A program made the translations under genes and the position numbers. DNA of 64,000 nt from Ureibacillus acetophenoni (lineage in GTDB: Bacteria > Bacillota > Bacilli > Bacillales_A > Planococcaceae): contig NZ_OBQC01000004.1 in the NCBI RefSeq assembly GCF_900220965.1, positions 174,311-238,310 of the forward strand, given 5' to 3'. Numbering within the stretch: the stretch's first letter is position 1; every line of letters starts with the position of its first letter. The notes under the pieces were generated by a model. The model ran no database searches. It was not told where the DNA came from and worked only from the letters and a program-made list of their open reading frames with translations. Below are positions 36,580 through 45,923 of the stretch, piece by piece.

Positions 36580-36771
36580 TATTAAGTGAATAATAACTAC
36601 ATAAATCGATGCTATGTCCGAAAAGCGTATATAAACCCGACATTTCATAGTTAGTAGGACAATTTTATCACACCATATAGTAAATTAGTATTGTAATATA
36701 ACTGGGTTGAATATAAAGTATTATTATTCTAGGAATAATATTCTATATTGAAAAGATAAGGAGCAAGTAAA

Positions 36772-38085
36772 ATGAAAAAGGCATTTATTTTTCCAACTAT
36801 TATTATTCTCTTTTTAGCTGCCTGTTCAAGTGAACAACCTGAAGAGAGTATTACTAATGTTTCTCCGACAATCGAAGAGGAAGTGGAAGAAGTACAAGAA
36901 GAACGCTTGGATTGGTTAGGTTTGTCTGACGAAGAAAAGATTAAAATCGTTGAAGAAGAATTAGAGACAATTGGTTATGGGGGTTACCCTGTTGAAGAGA
37001 TTATTGAAAAATTAGATGAAAGATACGAAAGTGGTCCGGATCTAGACTTTCATTTCCCTGATACTTTTGCAAGTATTATAGATTATGAGTTTAAAGAAAT
37101 GAAAATGGTTAGTTGGGGACAACAATACGGAGATGACTACTTTGCAGAAGATGATGAACACCATATTAAACATGTAATAGAAGATAACGAGAATGTATAT
37201 GTTATTCATGGATTCAACGATTTTAGAAGTTTATTCTATTCAGTTGCGAAAGATGGGTATTGGGAAGAAAGGGATGTTCCATTATTTGCTAACGATATCC
37301 TTCCAAATGCTATTAGAAATGCAGGATTAAACCCTGAATCCTATGATTTTTTCAAAGTGAAAGTAGTTTACCATAATAATCATATTTATACATTAGTACG
37401 TGACAAAGCCTATATGGATAAAAATAATATACTTATAGACTTTGTGATGAGTGAATCTGGAGTTGTAGAAAACGGTATAACGCAGGGAGTGGCATATGAT
37501 CCTACATTCTTAATAACGAACAAAGGGAAACTAGCATTGCTTAAAGGTCATGGTGAGGAAGTTGGCATTTTTTATGTGGAAGATCTAACAACACCAATTA
37601 AGACCTTTACGCCAACACATGATTTTTCAAGTCGTTTAGCACTTTCTACAAATACAGTGGACAATGTTTATTATGTTGAAGATAGTGGATTAATGTATAC
37701 AGGTGATTCAAGTCTATACATATTAGATACTAACAATGGACAACCAGTATGGGATTCGTTTGGTCAAGAATATGAGTATGACTTTAATGTTCGAAAAAAC
37801 CTTATTGATTTTATCACAGAAGACCGCTTTTTATTCGTAAATGAAAAGACAGATACGATTACCATTCACGATACTAATCTAGCGATAAAAGGGGAAGAAA
37901 TTGATATTCCCTTCGATATACGTACTGGAAGTATAAGACCTGAATTTTGGTTCACTTCTAACGATACAGAGTTTACCATTTGGAATAAAATACGTTACCA
38001 AGGTAAATCATCCCTTCAATTTGTAAAGATTCGAAAAGGAATTGACTACTTCGTACCTAGCGATGTTTCGTCTGACGGAATCTAA
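36772..38085 (+). CDS. Lipoprotein of unknown function
   Basis: A 437-aa exported protein. Residues 1-18 form a signal peptide ending in lipobox LAAC. A Glu-rich spacer (about 20-50) separates the anchor from the mature domain. Repeating aromatic beta-strand patterns (NVYVIHGF, HIYTLVRD, NVYYVEDSG, SLYILDTNNGQPVW) suggest a beta-propeller-like fold; this is inference from pattern. AAGGAG precedes ATG 36772. Its own promoter and terminator make it monocistronic. I do not recognise the family. Confidence 0.72.
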   Translation: MKKAFIFPTIIILFLAACSSEQPEESITNVSPTIEEEVEEVQEERLDWLGLSDEEKIKIVEEELETIGYGGYPVEEIIEKLDERYESGPDLDFHFPDTFASIIDYEFKEMKMVSWGQQYGDDYFAEDDEHHIKHVIEDNENVYVIHGFNDFRSLFYSVAKDGYWEERDVPLFANDILPNAIRNAGLNPESYDFFKVKVVYHNNHIYTLVRDKAYMDKNNILIDFVMSESGVVENGITQGVAYDPTFLITNKGKLALLKGHGEEVGIFYVEDLTTPIKTFTPTHDFSSRLALSTNTVDNVYYVEDSGLMYTGDSSLYILDTNNGQPVWDSFGQEYEYDFNVRKNLIDFITEDRFLFVNEKTDTITIHDTNLAIKGEEIDIPFDIRTGSIRPEFWFTSNDTEFTIWNKIRYQGKSSLQFVKIRKGIDYFVPSDVSSDGI

Positions 38086-38103
38086 CATTTATTAACGATA
38101 TAA

Positions 38104-38137
38104 ACTACTCTGAAAAAACTTTCAGAGTGGTTTTTAA
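38104..38137 (+). terminator. Terminator of the 437-aa lipoprotein gene
   Basis: ACTACTCTGAAA / TTTCAGAGTGGT stem with a 5-nt loop and TTTTAATT. Confidence 0.85.
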
Positions 38138-38155
38138 TTATTCAATTTGATGCAA

Positions 38156-38191
38156 AAGAAAAGACATTACAAAGATTTGATGTAATGTCTT
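38156..38191 (-). terminator. Terminator of cinA
   Basis: AAGACATTACA / TGTAATGTCTT stem followed on the minus strand by TTTCTTTTGC. Confidence 0.85.
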
Positions 38192-38201
38192 TCTAGAATA
38201 T

Positions 38202-39458
38202 CTAAACTCTCTTATAACCCTTCTCTTCCAAAAGCCTCATTAAATAACTACACGCATACTTCACCGCGCGTAATCGATTCGTGTTACGCATACCAGAAAG
38301 CTCGAGTTTACGTGTAACTGGCTCGTCGTCACCAATGGCAAAGCCAATCCAAATTGTTCCAGCTGGTTGTTCATCGTGCGGATCAGGACCCGCAGCACCT
38401 GTTAGGCCGATGCCGATATCAGTGCAGAACTTCTTGCGCACGTTCGCTGCCATCGCTCCCGCGCATTCGCTACTCACTACCCCGAATTGATCCAATAGCA
38501 CTTGATCAATACCAAGTTGGTTAACCTTTGCTTCCTCTGTATAAGTAACAACGCCACCAACTAACGTTCCGCTAACACCTGAGATTTCCGCCAACTCCGA
38601 TTGGAAAAGGCCTGCAGTTAAGCTTTCCGCAGCAGATATCGTCAGTCCATTGTGCAACAGCATTTCTACCGTTTTTGAGGTTAATGAATCATCATCCACA
38701 CCGTATTGATATTTTCCTACGATAGCTTGAATTTCTGTTTTTTTCGCGTGGATTAATTTCCATGCTTCTTCTTCTGTTTGCGCTTTGGCGGTGATTCTTA
38801 GCGTCACTTCCCCGTCGGAAGCAAGAGGCGCTACAGTTGGGTTTGTTTGATTGTCCAATATATCTTGAACTTGCACTTCAAGTTCAGCTTCCCCAATGCC
38901 GTAGAATCTTAGTACATGCGACACGATCATGCCGTCGTCGCTAACTTTTTTCGCAAGCAGAGGTTTTGCTTCAAACTGGAACATTGGCTCGATTTCTTTT
39001 GGCGGTCCAGGTAGCAACATATAAATGCGATCATTATGCTCCAAAAACATTCCTGGTGCCATACCGTTATGATTCGCAAGGACTTTGCAACCTTCTAGGA
39101 CAAGGGCTTGTTTTTTATTATTCTCAGTCATCGTGCGCCCGTACTTCGCGAAAAACTCCTCGATATATGTAAGCGCTTCGTGGTCAAAAACGAGTGGCAA
39201 ACCTAAATGATTGGCAATCGTTTCTTTTGTCAGGTCGTCTTTTGTAGGGCCCAGACCACCAGAGAATATAATTAAATCCGCTCGCTCTTCAGCAATTTTG
39301 ATTGCATCTTGCAAACGACTTCCGTTATCCCCAACTACTGTATGGAAATAAACATTAATGCCTAACTCAGAAAGTTGGCTAGAAATAAATTTCGCATTTG
39401 TATTGGCAATTTGCCCAAGCAACAATTCAGACCCCACTGCAATGATTTCCGCATTCAT
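38202..39458 (-). CDS. cinA: CinA-family protein (competence/damage-inducible)
   Basis: A 418-aa two-domain protein. The N-terminal MoaB/MogA-like domain (1-170) has AEIIAVGSELLLGQIANTNA and SGGLGPTKDDLT. The C-terminal domain (about 260-410) has the nicotinamide-nucleotide amidase pattern AAESLTAGLFQSEL and VVTYTEEAK plus GLTGAAGPDP. Homologues hydrolyse ADP-ribose and deamidate NMN, and the gene is linked to competence in Bacillus and Streptococcus. It lies between pgsA and recA as in Bacillus. GAGGT lies about 10 nt before ATG 39458. Confidence 0.96.
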   Translation of the reverse strand: MNAEIIAVGSELLLGQIANTNAKFISSQLSELGINVYFHTVVGDNGSRLQDAIKIAEERADLIIFSGGLGPTKDDLTKETIANHLGLPLVFDHEALTYIEEFFAKYGRTMTENNKKQALVLEGCKVLANHNGMAPGMFLEHNDRIYMLLPGPPKEIEPMFQFEAKPLLAKKVSDDGMIVSHVLRFYGIGEAELEVQVQDILDNQTNPTVAPLASDGEVTLRITAKAQTEEEAWKLIHAKKTEIQAIVGKYQYGVDDDSLTSKTVEMLLHNGLTISAAESLTAGLFQSELAEISGVSGTLVGGVVTYTEEAKVNQLGIDQVLLDQFGVVSSECAGAMAANVRKKFCTDIGIGLTGAAGPDPHDEQPAGTIWIGFAIGDDEPVTRKLELSGMRNTNRLRAVKYACSYLMRLLEEKGYKRV

Positions 39459-39543
39459 CTATGTAACCTCGCTTTTATTGGAATTTATTTTCATTATAAC
39501 TGATTGTATATATTACTGAGGTATGGAAGGTTTCATTCTTAAA

Positions 39544-39576
39544 AAAAATACGGGATTTCCTAGGAAATCCCGCTAC
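39544..39576 (-). terminator. Terminator of pgsA
   Basis: A perfect 22-nt palindrome CGGGATTTCCT / AGGAAATCCCG, followed by T's on the minus strand. Confidence 0.85.
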
Positions 39577-39578
39577 TG

Positions 39579-40160
39579 TTATTTCGAATTCACAAATATT
39601 TTTCGGTTCACCCAGAAGTAATTCCAACCTGACCAGATTGTGAAGATAAGTGCGATATATAACATAATCATGTCTAATGGAATGCCGAATTGCACGAAGA
39701 TTGTGTTGTGTAAAAGCAGTAAAGAGATGGCTACAATTTGTGCCCAAGTTTTAATTTTCCCTAGGTTACTTGCAGCAACAACTTCTCCACCTTCAGCAGC
39801 AAGAATTGCACGTAAACCTGTAACCGCAAATTCACGGCTTAGAATAACAATGATAATCCAGCTCGGAGCGTATCCAAGTTCAACTAATACAATGAATGCA
39901 GCGGACACTAATAATTTATCAGCTAGAGGATCAAGGAATTTCCCTAAGTTGGTTACGAGGTTGTATTTTCTCGCGAAGTGGCCGTCGATCCAATCTGTAC
40001 AAGACGCAATAATAAAAATTAACGCCCCTACAAAATGTTCCACGGGCATTTCAGCACCAAATAGTGTCATCGTGCCCCAGCCAAAGTCATTAATCATAAC
40101 AATGACAAAGATTGGGATTAAGATAATCCGTGAAATTGTTATTTTATTTGGTAAATTCAT
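39579..40160 (-). CDS. pgsA: CDP-diacylglycerol-glycerol-3-phosphate phosphatidyltransferase
   Basis: A 193-aa membrane enzyme making phosphatidylglycerol phosphate, the first committed step to phosphatidylglycerol. The CDP-alcohol phosphotransferase motif is complete: CTDWIDGHFARKYNLVTNLGKFLDPLADKLL. About five membrane segments are visible. Start ATG 40160 (MNLPNKITISRI) has AAAGGTG 9-10 nt upstream; a longer open frame upstream is untranslated leader containing a hairpin. It is separated from ymfM by palindromic array B. Confidence 0.96.
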   Translation of the reverse strand: MNLPNKITISRIILIPIFVIVMINDFGWGTMTLFGAEMPVEHFVGALIFIIASCTDWIDGHFARKYNLVTNLGKFLDPLADKLLVSAAFIVLVELGYAPSWIIIVILSREFAVTGLRAILAAEGGEVVAASNLGKIKTWAQIVAISLLLLHNTIFVQFGIPLDMIMLYIALIFTIWSGWNYFWVNRKIFVNSK

Positions 40161-40187
40161 ACATAAAAACACCTTTCCAATTGAAAG

Positions 40188-40224
40188 AAAAGCGGCTGTC
40201 CAGAAAATTTTCTGCACAGCCTTT
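40188..40224 (-). terminator. Hairpin between array B and pgsA
   Basis: AAAAGGCTGTGCAGAAAA pairs with TTTTCTGGACAGCCGCTTTT on the minus strand and TTTTC follows. It would stop transcription leaving array B before pgsA. Confidence 0.65.
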
Positions 40225-40340
40225 TCTAACTTCCTTACTTTAAGTAGTTGTTGATGAATAAGCAATGCTGACACGTGAGTATTTTTTAGTATCGGCAAGT
40301 GGTAATGAACAGCGATTGTGAATGGATATATTTTACTCTA

Positions 40341-41245
40341 TAGACAAGTATAGCACTTCTATGAGACATTCCGTACGAGATTTTCATTCGTTTTGTCCCA
40401 TAGAGCCTTTCTATGAGACACTTCGTACACGATTTTCACTCGTTTTGTCCCGTAGAGCCCTTCTATGAGACACTTCGTACGCAATTTCCACTCGTTTTGT
40501 CCCGTAGAGCCCGTCTATGAGACATTTCGCACACAATTTTCACCGGTTTTGTCCCATAGAGCCCTTCTATAAGACACTTCGTACACGATTTTCACTCGTT
40601 TTGTCCCATAGAGCCCTTCTATAAGACATTTCGTACACGATTTTCACTCGTTTTGTCCCATAGAGCCCTTCTATGAGACATTCCGTACGAGATTTTCTCT
40701 CGTTTTGTCCCGTAGAGCCCTTCTATAAGACATTTAAAACCGGTTTTCCACCTGTTTTGTCCCATAGAGCCCTGCTATTGGACAGTTTAGACTGTTTTTC
40801 CACCTGTTTTGTCCGTTATAACCCGCTTTATGGACATTTCAGACTGTTTTCCAATCCGTTTTGTCCATTATAACCGTCTTAATGGACAGTTCAGACCGTT
40901 TTCGAACTCGTTTTGTCCATTATAACCCTCTTAATGGACAGTTCAGACCGTTTTCCAACCCGTTTTGTCCATTATAACCCTCTTAATGGACAGTTCAGTC
41001 TACTTTTCAATCCATTTTGTCCATTATCACTCACATAATGGACAAATCAACCGCTTTTCCAACCCGTTTTGTCCATTATAACCCTCTTTATGGACATTAC
41101 AGACCGTTTTCCAACCCATTTTGTCCATTATCACTCACATAATGGACAAATCACCCGCTTTTCTAGCACCTATTGTCCATTATAACCCAGTTAATGGACA
41201 GTTCAGCCAGTTTTCCTGACCAAACTGTCCATTAATCACACAATC
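40341..41245. repeat. 52-bp palindromic tandem array B with a stem switch
   Basis: Seventeen GTCC starts lie exactly 52 bp apart from 40395 to 41227, with no indel. The first eight units have stem GTCCC(A/G)TAGA / TCTAT(G/A)AGAC; the last eight have GTCCATTA / TAATGGAC. The units at 40759 and 40811 are intermediates. Linkers read like ACTTCGTACACGATTTTCA or AGTTCAGACCGTTTTCCA. The array begins right at the ymfM stop codon. No coding signal. Confidence 0.93.
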
Positions 41246-41248
41246 CTA

Positions 41249-42178
41249 CTACTGTGCTGCTTCCTCACCAAACTGAATCACAATGTTCTGCGTGCTTTTT
41301 CCTCGGTCTTGAGGATTTTGTACGTAAACAAGTTCTTCGTCGTTCACAAATACTTTTGCATTTCTCGCGTCACCAAGGCGGATACGTGCATAAGCATTTG
41401 TCGTTGCATCGAATATTACTTCTTCACCAGATTTGTAAACGCGATCTGGAATTTGCTCCGCACCAGTTGCATTTCTGATACCTACCCAAGTGTCACCGGA
41501 AATAACAATTCGAAGATTCATCGTTTCTGAACCTGTCAGTGTGTAATTCGTTGTCACACCATCTGCTTGAACTTCACCAGCAGAGATTGTTTGCTTCACT
41601 TCAGGCTCTTCTTCTTCATCCACTTGTTCGTCCGTTCCCGTTCCCTCTTCATCAGTAGTTTCTCCGTTAGCGCCGCCTGCAGAACCGCCTTCGCCTTCTT
41701 CGTCATCTTGATTAACTGGCGGAGTTGGTTTTTGATCGTATTCAAATTGCGATTGTTCAATTTTTTCTTGTTCAGGAGTATTTTGAACTTTTTGAGAGTA
41801 AAGGAACCAAATCACTGCGATAATCACAATAATAAATAATGCCACTATAAATTTTGGAGCTGTTTCCATTACTTTTCCTGAATTTCTTGAAGTTCTACGA
41901 GATGGAGTATAAGGTACAGCTTGCGTTACCTCATCCGGATTTGTTTTCGGGACTTCCGTTTTATATTGTTCTAGAAGTTCTTCTGACTTTAAACCTACTG
42001 CTTCTGCATATTGTTTAATAAATGCGCGCACGTAAAAAGTACCGGGCATAATGGAATAATTGCCTTCTTCGATTCCTACTAAATATCTTTTTTGAATTTT
42101 TGTTATTTCTTGCAAATCATCTAAACTGTATCCTTTAGATAACCTCGCTTCTTTTAGCCGAGTACCAAGCTCAGTCAC
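41249..42178 (-). CDS. ymfM: RodZ-like membrane protein YmfM
   Basis: A 309-aa bitopic protein. An N-terminal Cro/C1-type helix-turn-helix (about 5-65: LGTRLKEARLSKGYSLDDL, IEEGNYSIMPGTFYVRAF) faces the cytosol. One membrane helix (PKFIVALFIIVIIAVIWFL) follows near residue 110. Then come a long Glu/Gly-rich linker and a C-terminal beta domain of the DUF4115 type. RodZ proteins link the MreB cytoskeleton to cell-shape control. Start GTG 42178 is chosen because AGGTG lies 6 nt upstream; GTG 42187 overlaps that site. Confidence 0.88.
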   Translation of the reverse strand: MTELGTRLKEARLSKGYSLDDLQEITKIQKRYLVGIEEGNYSIMPGTFYVRAFIKQYAEAVGLKSEELLEQYKTEVPKTNPDEVTQAVPYTPSRRTSRNSGKVMETAPKFIVALFIIVIIAVIWFLYSQKVQNTPEQEKIEQSQFEYDQKPTPPVNQDDEEGEGGSAGGANGETTDEEGTGTDEQVDEEEEPEVKQTISAGEVQADGVTTNYTLTGSETMNLRIVISGDTWVGIRNATGAEQIPDRVYKSGEEVIFDATTNAYARIRLGDARNAKVFVNDEELVYVQNPQDRGKSTQNIVIQFGEEAAQ

Positions 42179-42303
42179 TTTAAACACCTACTTTTTTAAA
42201 ATTCACTTTGCGTATTTGCCATCCAACTTTTTCGAAACCTGTGGCATCCGCTGGAGACTTAACTTTATACAGGCAGGAAGTGCGATTCTTTTGTCGTACA
42301 AAG

Positions 42304-43092
42304 TTAAAAATTAAATCCACCAAAATGGTCCGATTGCGACATCATTTGATTTTTTTCAAGAATGTCATACGTAATTTCTTCGTTCGGGTCATGTCGTAAC
42401 TCAATGATATAGTCAAAATCCTCAATACTATATTCTGATAATTGGACAAATAAATCTGGATGTTCGACGACTTTAACTGTTGGCATACTCATAATTTCTC
42501 GAACAAGTCTCATGTGACCTTCGTCATTACTACGTCTTGTAACTGCGCCGTCTAGAATAAAAATATTGTTGTCACTAAATTCGTCGCCGATTAATTTATT
42601 CCTAACAGTTTGCTTAATCATTGTTGAAGATAAGAAAATCCACTTTTTGTTCGCACAGACACTTGCTGCAACAACGGATTCTGTTTTCCCAACCCTAGGC
42701 ATACCCCGGATTCCAATCAGTGTATTACCTTTCTTTTTGAATAGTTCAGCCATAAAATCCACTAAAAGTCCAAGCTCGGTACGAATAAATCTGAAAGTAC
42801 TTTTTTCATCGACATCCCTTGGAATATAACGCCCATGCCTTACAGCTAGCCTATCTCGAATTTTAGGTTCGCGGAATTTCGTAACATTGATATGCTCCAT
42901 TGTTGAAACAATAGAAATAAATCGTTCAATGGAATCTTCATTTTCAGAATTTAAAAGCATTCCACGACGACCTTCATCGACACCATTAATGGATACAATA
43001 TTGACTCTAAGCATTCCAAGAAGTGATGCAATATCACCTAATAATCCTGGACGATTCACTTGAATCTCATATTCAAAATACCACTCACTCAT
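42304..43092 (-). CDS. ymfK: YmfK-family protein (ACT-like domain plus P-loop)
   Basis: A 262-aa cytosolic protein of the YmfK/DUF3388 family. Residues 1-75 look like an ACT ligand-binding domain (EIQVNRPGLLGDIASLLGMLRVNIVSI). The later segment IGIRGMPRVGKTESVVAA fits a Walker A loop, suggesting nucleotide binding. The biochemical role is unknown. Its position between ymfJ and ymfM is conserved in Bacillus. The ribosome site is weak and distant (GGGGA about 12 nt upstream). Confidence 0.85.
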   Translation of the reverse strand: MSEWYFEYEIQVNRPGLLGDIASLLGMLRVNIVSINGVDEGRRGMLLNSENEDSIERFISIVSTMEHINVTKFREPKIRDRLAVRHGRYIPRDVDEKSTFRFIRTELGLLVDFMAELFKKKGNTLIGIRGMPRVGKTESVVAASVCANKKWIFLSSTMIKQTVRNKLIGDEFSDNNIFILDGAVTRRSNDEGHMRLVREIMSMPTVKVVEHPDLFVQLSEYSIEDFDYIIELRHDPNEEITYDILEKNQMMSQSDHFGGFNF

Positions 43093-43435
43093 ATACGCAA
43101 TCGTCCCCTTACTATTGAAACGAATAATTATATTAATAGTTTCATCATAGCGGATTTTCTATGTATTGAAAAGTTACAAACCGACATAATTTCTGTAAAT
43201 TTATGAAATAAGTTATTTTTCATGGAAAATGAAAGATTCATAATGTTAAAGGTATAGAAATACCACATCTTATGGAAAAAGAAAAGGAGGACGAGCCTCC
43301 TTTTTAATATTGAAACATATGAGGCCTCACATGATTGTGAGTAAGGTTTGAATAATAAATTGTGGCTATGCTGCAAACAGATGTCTACAACTTATACTAA
43401 TTTTTATCAATATAAATTGAAGAAAATGTTTGATT
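43093..43435. other. Gene-free stretch between ymfK and ymfJ
   Basis: About 340 nt, AT-rich, containing a terminator (43282-43306) and presumably the ymfK promoter. No ORF with a ribosome site. Confidence 0.5.
43282..43306. terminator. Bidirectional terminator between ymfJ and ymfK
   Basis: AAAAGGAGG / CCTCCTTTT with a six-nt loop and U-rich sequence on both sides. Confidence 0.8.
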
Positions 43436-43693
43436 TTATTGAACTCGACGGTTATTTACGAGTTTAATGATACAGCTTGCCATGGCATGCTTTTCATCGT
43501 TGTTAGCGACTCCCCATAAATCAGAAAGTACGCGTTCTTGTTCGTTTTTAGGATCAACGTTTTTTTGCAGGTAGTCACCAATTTGAACAGCTGTTGCTTC
43601 AATCACTTTTTTAGACATACCTGTGTTTTCTGCATTATCTACTTGTTGGCCTAAAAACGATGTCCAACGATCCCAGTTTTCTAATAAACCCAT
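43436..43693 (-). CDS. ymfJ: DUF3243 protein YmfJ
   Basis: An 85-aa soluble helical protein of the DUF3243 family: LLENWDRWTSFLGQQVDNAE, then VLSDLWGVANNDEKHAMASCIIKLV. The function is unknown. AAAGGAGGAG lies 7 nt before ATG 43693. The gene lies between ymfI and ymfK, as in Bacillus subtilis. Confidence 0.92.
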   Translation of the reverse strand: MGLLENWDRWTSFLGQQVDNAENTGMSKKVIEATAVQIGDYLQKNVDPKNEQERVLSDLWGVANNDEKHAMASCIIKLVNNRRVQ

Positions 43694-43817
43694 TTTTCTC
43701 TCCTCCTTTGCACAATTAGTATGAACAAATTTGGAGGTTTATATGTACTAACTTCATTTTGAAAAAGAATTTTGAAAGGTGAATGAATATGGTTCCTTTC
43801 AGGCATTGAACCTGCAC

Positions 43818-44546
43818 TTAAATATACCATCCACCATTCACCCGAATGATCTGCCCTGTCACATAATCCGCCTGACCACTCAAATAAAATGCGACCATGT
43901 TGGCTACGTCCCGCGCTTCGCCTGCTCGCGCTAGTGGAATTTCTTCGAACAACAGAGAACGTTCCTCATCCGATAAATGGTTATTCATTTCCGTTTCAAT
44001 AAACCCTGGCGCAATCGCGTTCACACGTATGCGATTAAATGCGACTTCCTTTGCGTAGGACTTAACGAATGCATGTTGGGCACCTTTTACTGCCGAATAC
44101 ACCGCTTCACCAGCAGAACCGGCTTCGCCCCAAATTGAACCTATAAATAAGCAGTAGCTCACGTCATTACTCCGCAACTTTCCGGAAAGCAGCGCCAGCA
44201 ACCTAATTGGATTTTGCACATGAACATGCCATAATCTGTTCATTTCTTCTACAGGTGTATCTTCTATTAGTCCATAATATGCATGACCACTTGCAAATAC
44301 AATCGCGTTCAAACTATAAATTTGGGGCGCTAAACTCTCTGCCCCGTTCACATCCGTAAAATCCGACTGAACAGGAATAAACTCTTGATCCACATAATCA
44401 AGAGTCAGTTCCTTCATTAAATGTTGAATTTTTTCTTTTCCTTTATTGTAATGCAAATAGAGGGACCATCCGTCTTTTGCTAGCCGATGACAGATGGCAC
44501 TTCCAATTGCACCTGATGCTCCGAGAACAAGTGCATATTTTTTCAT
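43818..44546 (-). CDS. ymfI: SDR-family EF-P 5-aminopentanone reductase YmfI
   Basis: A 242-aa short-chain dehydrogenase/reductase. The NAD(P) motif is ALVLGASGAIGSAIC. The catalytic residues are Ser in CLFIGSIWGEAG and YSAVKGA (Tyr-x-x-x-Lys). The C-terminal end has GFIETEMNNHL and TGQIIRVNGG. In Bacillus subtilis YmfI reduces the 5-aminopentanone group on elongation factor P; that role is inferred from synteny with ymfF and ymfH. The start is uncertain: ATG 44546 gives the family length, while GTG 44561 is also open; neither has a strong ribosome site. Confidence 0.88.
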   Translation of the reverse strand: MKKYALVLGASGAIGSAICHRLAKDGWSLYLHYNKGKEKIQHLMKELTLDYVDQEFIPVQSDFTDVNGAESLAPQIYSLNAIVFASGHAYYGLIEDTPVEEMNRLWHVHVQNPIRLLALLSGKLRSNDVSYCLFIGSIWGEAGSAGEAVYSAVKGAQHAFVKSYAKEVAFNRIRVNAIAPGFIETEMNNHLSDEERSLLFEEIPLARAGEARDVANMVAFYLSGQADYVTGQIIRVNGGWYI

Positions 44547-44576
44547 TTCTAAATCGCTCACTTAATGAAATAAATT

Positions 44577-44616
44577 TGCGAAAGCGACGAGATCCACTTC
44601 CACCATCGCTTTCGCA
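44577..44616 (-). terminator. Hairpin between ymfH and ymfI
   Basis: TGCGAAAGCGA / TCGCTTTCGCA is a perfect 11-bp stem, but the downstream U-run is poor, so it may be a weak attenuator or an mRNA end stabiliser. Confidence 0.5.
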
Positions 44617-44624
44617 GTTAAAAA

Positions 44625-45923
44625 CTATTTTCGCTCATTTAGAGGTAACACTTTAAACATTGTTTGTTGTGACTCACCTAAAATTGTTTTGAACGCTTCT
44701 TTAATATCATCCACCGTTAACTGTTCAATTACAGGCACTGCATCAAACAAGTTCATGTCATTGAATTTATAACGAGTGAATTGGTTGGCAATAAATTCGA
44801 TTGAGTTTAACGCTCTTAAGAAGAAACCGATTTTTTTACGTTTGATTCGCTCGATTGCCTCAGCAGCAAACACTTCTTCTTTCTCGACTTTATTAATTTG
44901 TTCAAACACTAATTCCGCAAACTTATCCGGATCAGCAGTATCTGTTCCGATTAACGCAAATCCAAATCCTTGTTCAAGTGAAAAGTCGTAAACGTAAGAT
45001 TCATCGATTAAGCCATTCTCATAAACATTTGTGTAGAAGTCTGATGCACGGCCGAATAAACATTCTAATCCAATTTGAACGCACATTTCATGCTTTAGCA
45101 TTTCTTCTCCACTTAAATTTGTTTCTTTTGCTTTTAACCCAATATACACTTTTGGTTTTTGAACATCCATTTTCATTTCGCGAGATTTATGTGCAACTTC
45201 TGTTGGCTCATCTTCAAAATGACGTTCAATTTCTTGCGCATCTTTGAATTCTTTTTTATCTTGATTTTCTTTAATGAACCCAATCATCTCGTCAGGATTT
45301 ACTGCACCGACCACAAATAACACCATATTTGATGGATGGTAGAACGTATTGTAGCAAGTGTATAAATGCTCAGCTGTAATTTTGTCAATTGATTCCTCAG
45401 TACCAGCAATATCGATTTTCACTGGATGGTTGTGGTACATGTTTTCAATCGTTCCAAAATACACACGGTAATCAGGTTGGTCATTGTACATATTTATTTC
45501 CTGACCAATAATCCCTTTTTCTTTATTAACCGTTTTTTCAGTAAAGTACGGCTCTTGCACGAAATTCAACAACGTTTCAGTGTTTTTTAACACATTTTCA
45601 GTTGAAGAGAATAAATACGCCGTACGCGCAAAAGTAGTGAACGCGTTAGCAGATGCACCATATTCACTAAACTCTTGGAATACATCACCGTGTTCTTTTT
45701 CAAACATTTTGTGCTCTAAGAAGTGCGCAATCCCGTCTGGAACAGTGATTACTTCATCTTCATCAAGCGGCTTAAATGTGCGATCCACTGAACCGTATTT
45801 CGTCGTAAACGTTACATATGTTTTTGAAAAACCTTTTTTCGGTAAGATGTACACTTCTAAACCGTTCGAAAGTTTTACGTAATATAATGTTTCATCAAGC
45901 TGCTTAAACTCAATTGTTTGCAT
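44625..45923 (-). CDS. ymfH: M16-family zinc peptidase-like protein YmfH
   Basis: A 432-aa M16 (insulinase-type) protein. The inverted zinc motif HFLEH is present in DGIAHFLEHKMFEKE, with a downstream glutamate expected about 75 residues on (NKEKGIIGQEINMY). It is the catalytically competent partner of YmfF, which lacks this motif. In Bacillus this pair is associated with EF-P modification. Start ATG 45923 has AAGGAGG 9 nt upstream and overlaps ymfF by 14 nt, so the two are coupled. Confidence 0.93.
   Translation of the reverse strand: MQTIEFKQLDETLYYVKLSNGLEVYILPKKGFSKTYVTFTTKYGSVDRTFKPLDEDEVITVPDGIAHFLEHKMFEKEHGDVFQEFSEYGASANAFTTFARTAYLFSSTENVLKNTETLLNFVQEPYFTEKTVNKEKGIIGQEINMYNDQPDYRVYFGTIENMYHNHPVKIDIAGTEESIDKITAEHLYTCYNTFYHPSNMVLFVVGAVNPDEMIGFIKENQDKKEFKDAQEIERHFEDEPTEVAHKSREMKMDVQKPKVYIGLKAKETNLSGEEMLKHEMCVQIGLECLFGRASDFYTNVYENGLIDESYVYDFSLEQGFGFALIGTDTADPDKFAELVFEQINKVEKEEVFAAEAIERIKRKKIGFFLRALNSIEFIANQFTRYKFNDMNLFDAVPVIEQLTVDDIKEAFKTILGESQQTMFKVLPLNERK

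Noticed and set aside
39640..40254. 204-residue plus-strand frame opposite pgsA
   Set aside because: Antisense shadow of pgsA; the pgsA frame carries the complete enzyme motif.
40395..41245. Tandem intrinsic terminators
   Set aside because: On each strand the hairpin is preceded by T's or followed by A's; the U-run is on the wrong side.
43128..43376. 82-residue minus-strand frame between ymfK and ymfJ
   Set aside because: It has no ribosome site, low-complexity composition and a terminator hairpin inside it.
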